DNA of 5,398 nt, taken from contig JAGAYB010000214.1 in assembly GCA_017940705.1 (NCBI GenBank), positions 1 to 5,398 of the forward strand. Direction: 5' to 3'. Position 1 is the stretch's first letter. Each line of letters begins with the position of its first letter. Source of the DNA: Selenomonas sp. (GTDB taxonomy: Bacteria; Bacillota_C; Negativicutes; Selenomonadales; Selenomonadaceae). Made by a program: the position numbers and the translations under genes. Below, in pieces: positions 1 to 5,192 of this stretch. The notes under the pieces are model-generated. The model ran no database searches. It was given only the letters and a program-made list of their open reading frames with translations, and was not told the DNA's origin.

Positions 1-122
1 CGCAGCTGCACAAAACGGGTGGACAGGGTAAAGTAAATGCCAGAACCTACGAGGACGATAATCAGCACGTATGACCAAAGGATGGTGTTGATATCGTTGA
101 CGATGGTGTTCAATAAATCCAT
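1..122 (-). CDS. Sodium:alanine/glycine symporter, AGCS family (N-terminal fragment)
   Basis: Partial gene that runs off the left edge; the first 40 codons are visible. The product begins MDLLNTIVNDINTILW, continues with a hydrophobic segment (about residues 17-30, YVLIIVLVGSGIYF) and then reads TLSTRFVQL. A short amphipathic start, one membrane segment and a following T-x-x-T-R-F-x-Q motif are the usual N-terminus of AGCS family carriers such as AlsT/DagA, which import alanine or glycine with Na+ across the cytoplasmic membrane. The ATG is preceded by an AGAAGGA ribosome site about 6 bases away (plus positions 127-133), which supports this start. It is transcribed away from dcuB behind its own promoter and a structured leader. 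Substrate (alanine, glycine or another small amino acid) cannot be told from this fragment. The family call is fairly sure because the motif is distinctive, but it rests on 40 residues. Confidence 0.85.
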   Translation of the reverse strand, partial: MDLLNTIVNDINTILWSYVLIIVLVGSGIYFTLSTRFVQL

Positions 123-151
123 GAATATCCTTCTTTCCTAATAAATATAAA

Positions 152-233
152 ACGCCTTTTGTTTCTGACCCGTCAAAAAGTTACAGGTATTCCTGAACTC
201 TCCGCAGGGGAGTTGCAAAAGGCGCCATTGCCT
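152..233 (-). promoter_or_regulatory. Structured 5' leader of the symporter gene, candidate riboswitch or attenuator
   Basis: Between the promoter and the start codon the minus-strand RNA can fold into a closed multi-stem domain. The outer stem pairs 216-225 with 152-161 (about 10 bp, GCGCCUUUUG with CAAAAGGCGU, one G-U). Inside are a hairpin at 196-214 (AACUC.../...GAGUU with one internal A-C mismatch) and a CAGG-AAUA-CCUG hairpin at about 184-195. The 3' strand of the outer stem is followed by a U-rich stretch (UUUUAUAUUUAUU, about 151-139), so the outer stem could act as an intrinsic terminator just upstream of the ribosome site. A competing small hairpin, AGGC with GCCU (220-233), would use the 5' strand of the outer stem and prevent it. 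I could not match the core to the glycine riboswitch (no CCGAAGG-type core) or to another class I know. Function is inferred from shape only. Confidence 0.45.
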
Positions 234-257
234 AAATATGCTTTTAATTACATAGCT

Positions 258-287
258 ATTATACCGAAAGTGTTTACAATGTGTCAA
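258..287 (-). promoter_or_regulatory. Sigma-70/A type promoter of the symporter gene
   Basis: On the minus strand a perfect -35 TTGACA (plus 282-287) is followed by 18 bases and a perfect -10 TATAAT (plus 258-263). Transcription would start near 251, giving a leader of about 130 nt before the start codon at 122. Two perfect hexamers at near-optimal spacing, in the right direction and place, make this the most convincing promoter in the window. A strong constitutive promoter followed by a structured leader fits control at the RNA level. Confidence 0.85.
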
Positions 288-329
288 GTTGGAGTTAGAT
301 TTGGTTTGCTTACAGCAATGACAATTAAC

Positions 330-345
330 TGTGATTAAAGTAACA
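330..345. promoter_or_regulatory. Possible CRP/FNR-family or Rex-type operator upstream of dcuB
   Basis: TGTGA, six bases, then TAACA: an imperfect palindrome of the 5-6-5 pattern. It fits CRP/FNR-family sites (TGTGA-N6-TCACA) with one mismatch, and also Rex sites, whose half sites are TGTGA or TGTTA with the same spacing. Its centre is about 85 bp upstream of the expected dcuB start site. Both regulator types are plausible for a fumarate/succinate carrier, but a single imperfect site in AT-rich DNA can arise by chance. Confidence 0.25.
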
Positions 346-386
346 TAACTTTAAATAATTATTAAATATTTTTATGATAAATAGTA

Positions 387-416
387 TTTACTTATATATA
401 AAACCTGTAGTATAAT
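387..416 (+). promoter_or_regulatory. Candidate dcuB promoter
   Basis: A perfect -10 TATAAT at 411-416 lies 18 bases after TTTACT (387-392), which matches four of six bases of the -35 consensus. Transcription would begin near 423, leaving a leader of about 150 nt before the dcuB start codon. The -10 is good and the -35 weak, which suits a promoter that needs an activator. The stretch 123-573 has no gene: its left half holds the symporter leader and promoter, its right half this promoter and the dcuB leader, the latter with only a weak hairpin (467-473 with 493-499). Confidence 0.55.
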
Positions 417-573
417 AGGCAAGGATTTATGACCAGCTCTTGTATGTGCGATATTTATAAAGGTTTTGAAAATTTTTGCTTCGGGTTGCAGGATTTTCAG
501 TGCCTATGAAGAATATCACACGCAAGGGGAAAGTATTTTTCACAACTATTTCAAGGAAAGGGAGATTAAGCTT

Positions 574-1914
574 ATGGAAATGTTAATCGGTCTTTTGGTA
601 CTACTGGCCTGCTTAATCGTCGGTGTCCGCCATGGCGGTATCGGCTTGGCAGTAATCAGTGGTATAGGTCTCATTATTTTTACCTTTGTCTTCGGTTACA
701 AACCGGGGTCGCCGCCAATCGGTGTTATGCTGACGATTCTGGCAGTTGTCACCTGCGCAGGGTTCCTGCAGACATCTGGTGGTCTTACAGTTATGTTGAA
801 GTATGCCGAGAAGTTCTTGCGTAAAAACCCGAAACAGGTTACGATTTTTGCGCCGCTGACTACTTGGTTCCTGACGGTGCTTTGTGGTACCGGCCATGTG
901 GTTTACACGATGTTCCCGATTATTTACGATATCGCTATCAAGCAGAATATCCGCCCGGAGCGTCCCATGGCGGTGGCTTCTGTAGCTTCGCAGATGGCTA
1001 TCTGTGCTTCCCCGGTATCTGTAGCTGTCGTATCCATCATCGCTTTTTTTGCGCAGCATGATTATAACTACACGGTGCTGCAGATTTTGGCGGTATCTAT
1101 TCCGGCTACATTCTTTGGCGTCTTTTGCGCTGCTTTGTGGTCCTACCGTCGTGGCAAGGAATTGTCGGAAGATGAGCGCTTCCAGGAATTCATCAAAGAC
1201 CCGGAAAACCGCGACTATGTTTACGGTGATACCGAGTCGCTGATGGATAAGGAACTGCCGGCTACTTACTATCGGGCAATGTACATTTTCTTCGCAGGCA
1301 TTATCGTTATTGCCTGCCTGGGCAACTTCCCCAGTCTGCTGCCGCATTTCCCCAATGCCAAAGGTGTTATGAAGGCAATTTCCATGACGGATGTCATTCA
1401 GATGGTTATGCTCTTCGTAGCGGCTATGATTCTGATTACCTGTAAGATTAAGGCTAAGGATGTAGGCAACAGTCAGGTGTTCCGTTCCGGTATCGTAGCA
1501 CTGGTATCTGTTTACGGTGTTGCCTGGATGGCCAGCACTTACTTTAACGCACACATGGCTTTCCTTAAGGAAAGTCTGGGTGTCGCTGTGACGACCTATC
1601 CATGGGCATACGCAATCATCGCTTTCCTTACGTCCAAGCTGGTAAACTCTCAGGCAGCGGCCATTGCTATCGTTGTTCCGCTGGCACTGTCTGTGGATAT
1701 GCAGCCGGTGATGATTATGTCCTTCATCTCTGCCTGCTATGGTTACTTCTTCCTGCCGACTTACCCCTCCGACTTGGCCTGCATTGGTTTCGATCGTTCG
1801 GGCACTACGCGTATCGGTAAGTACATCCTTAACCACAGCTTTATGATTCCCGGTCTTATCGGTGTAGCAACCGGTTGCTGCATGGGCTTTGTTATGGCAC
1901 ATATCGTTATGTAA
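574..1914 (+). CDS. dcuB: Anaerobic C4-dicarboxylate antiporter, DcuA/DcuB family, DcuB type
   Basis: Exchanges fumarate, malate or aspartate for succinate across the cytoplasmic membrane during anaerobic growth. The 446-residue product is the same length as E. coli DcuB as I recall it and resembles it throughout. Signature stretches are GTGHVVYT (105-112) followed by PIIYD and IRPERPMA, the loop ENRDYVYGDT (211-220), VFRSG (302-306), SKLVNSQAA (354-362), FLPTYPSDLA (393-402) and DRSGTTRIGK (407-416). About ten to twelve hydrophobic segments span the chain, beginning with residues 3-17. The open frame extends upstream to a TTG at 466, but that extension is not hydrophobic and has no family resemblance; the ATG at 574 has GGGAG at 560-564 with nine bases between. 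Lys355, Thr396 and Asp400 correspond to the E. coli residues (353, 394, 398) reported to matter for control of the DcuS sensor. It is monocistronic: a terminator follows and the next gene converges. Confidence 0.93.
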   Translation: MEMLIGLLVLLACLIVGVRHGGIGLAVISGIGLIIFTFVFGYKPGSPPIGVMLTILAVVTCAGFLQTSGGLTVMLKYAEKFLRKNPKQVTIFAPLTTWFLTVLCGTGHVVYTMFPIIYDIAIKQNIRPERPMAVASVASQMAICASPVSVAVVSIIAFFAQHDYNYTVLQILAVSIPATFFGVFCAALWSYRRGKELSEDERFQEFIKDPENRDYVYGDTESLMDKELPATYYRAMYIFFAGIIVIACLGNFPSLLPHFPNAKGVMKAISMTDVIQMVMLFVAAMILITCKIKAKDVGNSQVFRSGIVALVSVYGVAWMASTYFNAHMAFLKESLGVAVTTYPWAYAIIAFLTSKLVNSQAAAIAIVVPLALSVDMQPVMIMSFISACYGYFFLPTYPSDLACIGFDRSGTTRIGKYILNHSFMIPGLIGVATGCCMGFVMAHIVM

Positions 1915-1930
1915 TAACGATGATTATAAC

Positions 1931-1965
1931 AATAAAAAAGACGGCGCTTAGCCGTCTTTTTTATT
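1931..1965. terminator. Bidirectional intrinsic terminator between dcuB and the LysR gene
   Basis: A perfect 15-bp inverted repeat (1931-1945 with 1951-1965) surrounds the five-base loop GCTTA. The GC part is GACGGC/GCCGTC, and A-runs and T-runs on the flanks give a U tract in either direction. It lies 16 bp after the dcuB stop and 7 bp past the stop of the minus-strand regulator, so it serves both converging genes. Confidence 0.95.
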
Positions 1966-1972
1966 GTTTGGT

Positions 1973-2863
1973 TTACTGATTGTTTTTTCGCTCCTTGAGC
2001 AAATCCTTGCAGAAGTCGATGAAGGATTGCGCCGCTTTGGAAATGTAGCGGTCTTTTTTCCAGGCAAGCCCCACATCAACAAAAAGTGGTTCTTCCATGG
2101 GGATAGCCTTGACACCGGGAGTGTCTTCCACTACCATATTGAGGAGGAAGGCAATGCCAACACCGCTGGCGACCAATCCTTTGAGGGTGACGACCTGATT
2201 GGATTCCAAAACGATGTTCGGTGTGATGTTTTCTTCCTTCATCTTGGTGAGGATAGTCTGGCGCAGGAAGGAGCCTTCCTTGAGCATGATGATGTTTTCC
2301 TCAGCAATATCATGTAAGGAAATGCTGTTCTTGCTGGCCAGAGGGCTGTCCTCGGGAACACAGCAGACAATCTGGTCCTTGGTCATGGGCAGAAGCTGCA
2401 GATGGCTGCTGGCTCCTGAGATGATGATGATGCCGAAATCGAGTTCATCCCGTTCCAGCTGTTCACGGATGGACATGGAACCTTCTTCGTGCATGAAGAT
2501 TTCCAAATGGGAATAGCGGCGCTGGAAACTGGAGAAGATTTTGGGGAAGAGATAGGCGCCCATCATGGGGGGGATACCAATTTTAATAGTGCCTTTTTGC
2601 AGCTGCTTGTAGTCATTGACCTCAAGAACAGCGTCCTGAATGTTGCGCAGAGCCAGTTCTACGCGGTTGAGAAAGACGGCACCTTCCGGCGTGAGAGACA
2701 GCTGCTTTTGGCTGCGGTCAAAAAGCTGAATACCCAGTTCGGCTTCGAGCTTTTTGATCGCTACGGTGATGTTGGGCTGAGAGACGCGGAGCCTCTCGGC
2801 CGCTCTGGTGATATTTCGCAGACGACTGGCCATCTGGAAATATTCAAGTTGTCGTAGTTCCAT
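1973..2863 (-). CDS. LysR-type transcriptional regulator
   Basis: A 296-residue DNA-binding regulator, full length for the family. The N-terminus MELRQLEYFQ leads into a winged helix-turn-helix at about residues 18-37 (NITRAAERLRVSQPNITVAI), then the linker LEAELGIQLFDRS and LTPEG typical of the family. The substrate-binding domain starts at GTIKIGIPP (91-99) and runs to about residue 285. The ATG at 2861-2863 has AGAAAGAAG at 2871-2879 with seven bases between. It converges with dcuB and diverges from motA, and a perfect palindrome with a -10 element on each strand lies in the upstream region. Self-regulation through that palindrome is a reasonable inference because LysR proteins commonly bind near their own promoter. 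The effector and targets are unknown; control of dcuB or of a distant gene is as possible as control of motA. I do not recognise a named orthologue. Confidence 0.93.
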   Translation of the reverse strand: MELRQLEYFQMASRLRNITRAAERLRVSQPNITVAIKKLEAELGIQLFDRSQKQLSLTPEGAVFLNRVELALRNIQDAVLEVNDYKQLQKGTIKIGIPPMMGAYLFPKIFSSFQRRYSHLEIFMHEEGSMSIREQLERDELDFGIIIISGASSHLQLLPMTKDQIVCCVPEDSPLASKNSISLHDIAEENIIMLKEGSFLRQTILTKMKEENITPNIVLESNQVVTLKGLVASGVGIAFLLNMVVEDTPGVKAIPMEEPLFVDVGLAWKKDRYISKAAQSFIDFCKDLLKERKNNQ

Positions 2864-2903
2864 CGTATCGCTTCTTTCTCTATAAACTTGTTTTATTCTC
2901 GTC

Positions 2904-2940
2904 TATTATATCATACTTTTGATGAATGTATGATATAATA
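2904..2940. promoter_or_regulatory. Perfect inverted repeat with divergent extended -10 elements; likely LysR operator and promoter
   Basis: Two perfect 13-bp arms (2904-2916 TATTATATCATAC and 2928-2940) flank an 11-base spacer, TTTTGATGAAT. Each arm carries TGATATAAT, an extended -10 (TGn plus TATAAT), one reading toward lysR (2905-2913, minus strand) and one toward motA (2931-2939, plus strand). No good -35 is found for either, which the TGn extension can offset. The minus-strand element would start lysR transcription near 2898, about 35 nt from its start codon. A symmetrical site of this size overlapping the promoter is what an autoregulating LysR protein would use, although the classical T-N11-A box is not obvious. 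Confidence 0.6.
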
Positions 2941-2954
2941 ACAAAAATTTATTA

Positions 2955-2982
2955 TAAAAAGTTAAAAATTTTTTCCGATGCT
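2955..2982 (+). promoter_or_regulatory. Candidate flagellar sigma-28 (FliA/SigD) promoter of motAB
   Basis: TAAA at 2955-2958 is followed by 16 bases and CCGATGCT at 2975-2982. The sigma-28 pattern is TAAA, 15-16 bases, then (G)CCGATAA or CCGATAT, so spacing is right and the first five bases of the -10 match. It points at motA, about 115 nt upstream of its start. Stator genes are commonly late flagellar genes read by sigma-28, which supports the call. The surrounding AT-rich sequence makes a chance TAAA likely; the CCGAT element carries most of the weight. Confidence 0.55.
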
Positions 2983-3102
2983 ATAGTAGGATTTTTTGTA
3001 TTTGCATGGAATTATATAAACTAAGGTTAAGTGCAGCAAAGCAAAACTATATGAAGTAAGATGTTCCTTCGATAGCAATGGAAGGTTAGGGGGGCTTTTA
3101 TT

Positions 3103-3876
3103 TTGGAAATGTCAACAGTCATCGGTGTGGTAGCGGGCTTTATTTCCGTCTTTGTCGGAATGGTCATCAAAGGCGCACCGATTAGCTCACTGAATAACCC
3201 GGCGGCATTCCTGATTATTATTGGTGGTACTTTTTCGTGTTTGTTCATCGGCTTTAATATGAATCAGTTGAAGACGCTGCCGAAACTGGTAACGATGACC
3301 TTTCACAAACCACCGCTGCATGAAAAATCCGAGCTTTTGAATCTCTTCATCGAGCTTTCACAGATTGCTCGCCGTGAAGGTATTCTGGCTCTGGAAGGCA
3401 AAGTGCAGGATATTGAGGATCCATTTTTCCGTACCGGCTTGGGCATGGTCATTGATGGTATGGATCCTGAGTTTGTTAGTGATGTACTAGACGCAGAACT
3501 GGCGGTCATGCAGGAACGCCACTCGATTGGGCGGTCGATTCTGACACAGGCAGGCACATACGCACCGACACTCGGTGTACTTGGCGCCGTTGTCGGCCTT
3601 ATCGCAGCTTTGGGTAACCTGAACGATGTTAATAAACTTGGTCACGCTATCGCGGCCGCATTCGTTGCAACGATTTTGGGTATTTTCTCTGCATACGTTA
3701 TTTACCTGCCTCTGGCTAACAAGCTGAAACTTCTCTCTGAGGCAGAAATCAGCGAAAAGCGCATGATTATTGAAGGTATTCTGTCCCTGCAGGCTGGTGA
3801 TTCGCCGACGGCAATCGAAGCTAAGCTGATGGTATTCATTCCGCAGTCCGAACGCGAAGGGTTGAAGAAGGAGTGA
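3103..3876 (+). CDS. motA: Flagellar motor stator protein MotA
   Basis: Inner-membrane stator subunit that, with MotB, conducts ions and turns the flagellar rotor. The 257-residue product has four membrane segments at about 4-22, 33-50, 150-170 and 183-203, with a large cytoplasmic part between the second and third. Hallmarks are NNPAAFLIIIGGT (31-43), the charged stretch ARREGILALEG (89-99) with the arginines and glutamate that face FliG, and TQAGTYAPTLGVLGAVVGLIAA broken here as TQAGTYAPTLG (148-158) then VLGAVVGLIAA (159-169). Pro155 and Pro203 match the two essential prolines of the family. It is closest in style to Bacillus MotA. I chose the TTG at 3103: the G-rich ribosome site AGGGGGG (3088-3094) is eight bases away, against fourteen for the in-frame ATG at 3109; the two differ by two residues. 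The motB ribosome site lies inside its last codons. Confidence 0.95.
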   Translation: MEMSTVIGVVAGFISVFVGMVIKGAPISSLNNPAAFLIIIGGTFSCLFIGFNMNQLKTLPKLVTMTFHKPPLHEKSELLNLFIELSQIARREGILALEGKVQDIEDPFFRTGLGMVIDGMDPEFVSDVLDAELAVMQERHSIGRSILTQAGTYAPTLGVLGAVVGLIAALGNLNDVNKLGHAIAAAFVATILGIFSAYVIYLPLANKLKLLSEAEISEKRMIIEGILSLQAGDSPTAIEAKLMVFIPQSEREGLKKE

Positions 3877-3880
3877 TTTG

Positions 3881-4750
3881 ATGGCTAAGAAGAAGCATGC
3901 TAAGCCCCATGAAGAAGAAAATGGCGAGGCCTGGCTCCTGCCGTATTCTGACTTGATGACGCTTCTGCTGGCGCTTTTTATCGCATTATTCGCTATTTCC
4001 CAGACCGACCAGAAAAAAATGACGGCACTGGCACAGGCCTTTTCCGCAGCTTTTAATATGGGCGGCCCGTCCTTCTTTGATAATGCCGGCCCCAACGTGG
4101 GACGGCGGTCGGAAATGATTTCCGATGAAGATCAGGGCAATCAGGCGTATTTGGCGGAAAATCAGCAGCTGGAAGAGCTGCAAAAGAAGATGCAGGAGTA
4201 CATAGAACAGAATGATCTGGAGGATCAGCTGAGTACGCAGCTGGCGGAGGAAGGCCTGATGATCCGCATTAAGGAACGGGCCTTGTTCCCTTCGGGTTCA
4301 GCTCAGCTTGTTGGACAGGCTAAGTCCATTGTTCCTGTAGTGGCAGGTTTGCTGGCCTCAATTCCTGAGAGGGTGGTTATTTCCGGGCATACGGACAATG
4401 TGCCGATCAGCAACGCGCAATATCCTTCCAACTGGGAACTGAGTTCTTCCCGTGCGATGACCCTTATGAAGGCGGTTTTGGCGGCCAATAACGGTTTGAA
4501 TCCGGCCAGATTCAGTGCAGTGGGATACAGTGAGTATCGTCCGATTGCCGATAATAACAGCGAGGCCGGCAAGGCGCAGAATCGCCGGGTCGAGATTTTT
4601 ATCGCCCGTAATTACCGGTTTAATCCTGATGAAGGCAAGGCCGGCAAGTCCGATACAGGCAGTGACGGCACGCCTGCAGGCACTGCGACGGCCAATACGC
4701 CGTCAACTAATGGCAGCGCAGGCAGTAATATTCAGACAACATCCTATTAA
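3881..4750 (+). CDS. motB: Flagellar motor stator protein MotB
   Basis: Stator subunit that anchors MotA to peptidoglycan and carries the ion-binding aspartate. The 289-residue product has a basic N-terminus (MAKKKHAKPH), one membrane segment at about 19-39 (LLPYSDLMTLLLALFIALFAI) and the critical Asp24 in PYSDLMT, the same position as in Bacillus subtilis MotB. A plug and linker region follows (about 42-120, with an acidic, glutamine-rich helix at 92-122). The OmpA-like peptidoglycan-binding domain spans about 125-243, with SGHTDNVP (168-175), SNWELSSSRA (183-192) and NRRVEIFI (234-241). A tail of about 45 residues rich in Gly, Ser, Thr and Ala follows. The ATG at 3881 was chosen over TTG at 3878 because AAGGAG (3868-3873) is seven bases from it. 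The gap to motA is four bases, so translation is probably coupled. Proton or sodium use cannot be decided here. Confidence 0.95.
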   Translation: MAKKKHAKPHEEENGEAWLLPYSDLMTLLLALFIALFAISQTDQKKMTALAQAFSAAFNMGGPSFFDNAGPNVGRRSEMISDEDQGNQAYLAENQQLEELQKKMQEYIEQNDLEDQLSTQLAEEGLMIRIKERALFPSGSAQLVGQAKSIVPVVAGLLASIPERVVISGHTDNVPISNAQYPSNWELSSSRAMTLMKAVLAANNGLNPARFSAVGYSEYRPIADNNSEAGKAQNRRVEIFIARNYRFNPDEGKAGKSDTGSDGTPAGTATANTPSTNGSAGSNIQTTSY

Positions 4751-4761
4751 GTTTACGATGG

Positions 4762-4784
4762 GCCGGCTTGATGGAGCCGGCTCC
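4762..4784 (+). other. GC-rich hairpin between motB and acpS
   Basis: GCCGGC at 4762-4767 pairs with GCCGGC at 4776-4781 across an eight-base loop; the second copy is also the centre of a 12-bp palindrome, GGAGCCGGCTCC (4773-4784). No T-run follows, so it is a poor intrinsic terminator. It could pause or process the transcript between the motility genes and the housekeeping pair, or protect the 3' end of motB mRNA. I see no convincing promoter in the 64-bp gap. Confidence 0.5.
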
Positions 4785-4814
4785 TTCTATGTCTATAGAT
4801 ACAGGGGGTAAGTT

Positions 4815-5192
4815 TTGATAGCAGGAATCGGGACAGATATTGTGGAAGTGAGCCGGATGGCAAAAGCCATTGACAGCGAGCATTTTCGGCAAAGGGTCTT
4901 TACGCCACGGGAAATAGCATATTGCAGCGGACGGGGCAAACAGGCGGCGCAGAGCTTTGCCGCACGTTTTGCGGCTAAAGAAGCTGTGCTGAAAGCCTTT
5001 GGGACAGGTCTGCGCGGCGGTTCGCTGCTGGAGATAGAGATTTTAAATGATGAGCTGGGCTGTCCGCAGGTTTACCTGCAGGGCTTTTGGGTAGCCAAGG
5101 CGCAGGAGAAAAATGTCGGTAAGGTGTGGCTGTCCTTGACCCATACCAAGGAATATGCGGCAGCACAGTGTGTAATGGAGGCAGGAAAATGA
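4815..5192 (+). CDS. acpS: Holo-[acyl-carrier-protein] synthase
   Basis: Cytoplasmic enzyme that moves the 4'-phosphopantetheine arm from coenzyme A to a serine of acyl carrier protein, switching on fatty acid synthesis. The 125 residues are the usual length for bacterial AcpS. The N-terminal GIGTDIVEVSRM (4-15) holds the metal-binding Asp8, and the second signature RFAAKEAVLKAFGTG (51-65) holds Glu56 and the following Lys60. SLTHTKEYAAA (107-117) is the conserved C-terminal stretch. Translation starts at a TTG, supported by AGGGGG at 4803-4808, six bases upstream, and by the start lining up with the family MI-x-GIGTD. It follows motB by 64 bp and overlaps nnr by four bases (ATGA), so it is cotranscribed with nnr; whether motB transcription reads through is unknown. 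Confidence 0.95.
   Translation: MIAGIGTDIVEVSRMAKAIDSEHFRQRVFTPREIAYCSGRGKQAAQSFAARFAAKEAVLKAFGTGLRGGSLLEIEILNDELGCPQVYLQGFWVAKAQEKNVGKVWLSLTHTKEYAAAQCVMEAGK

Noticed and set aside
152..225. Glycine riboswitch in the symporter leader.
   Set aside because: A GGAGAG element is present, but the conserved core and the CUCAGG...GGAC closing part of the glycine aptamer are not found in the right order.
466..573. N-terminal extension of dcuB to the TTG at 466.
   Set aside because: The extra 36 residues are unlike the family, while the ATG at 574 has a well-placed ribosome site and gives the normal 446-residue length.
613..1902. A 429-codon open frame on the minus strand opposite dcuB.
   Set aside because: It is rich in His, Arg, Asn and Cys, has no recognisable domain or membrane pattern, and lies wholly within the strongly supported dcuB gene. 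It is a codon-composition shadow.
1964..2857. Plus-strand open frames of 105 to 122 codons inside the LysR gene.
   Set aside because: They are antisense to a full-length LysR protein with clear domains and show no independent support.
3066..3085. CCTTC/GAAGG hairpin just upstream of the motA ribosome site.
   Set aside because: Only five base pairs with a ten-base loop; too weak to claim a regulatory role.
3487..4095. A 202-codon open frame on the minus strand across the motA-motB junction.
   Set aside because: It spans two well-supported genes and its product has no recognisable features; it is a shadow.
4762..4784. Intrinsic terminator after motB.
   Set aside because: The stem is GC-rich but is followed by CTCCTTCTATG rather than a T-run, so it is listed only as a hairpin.
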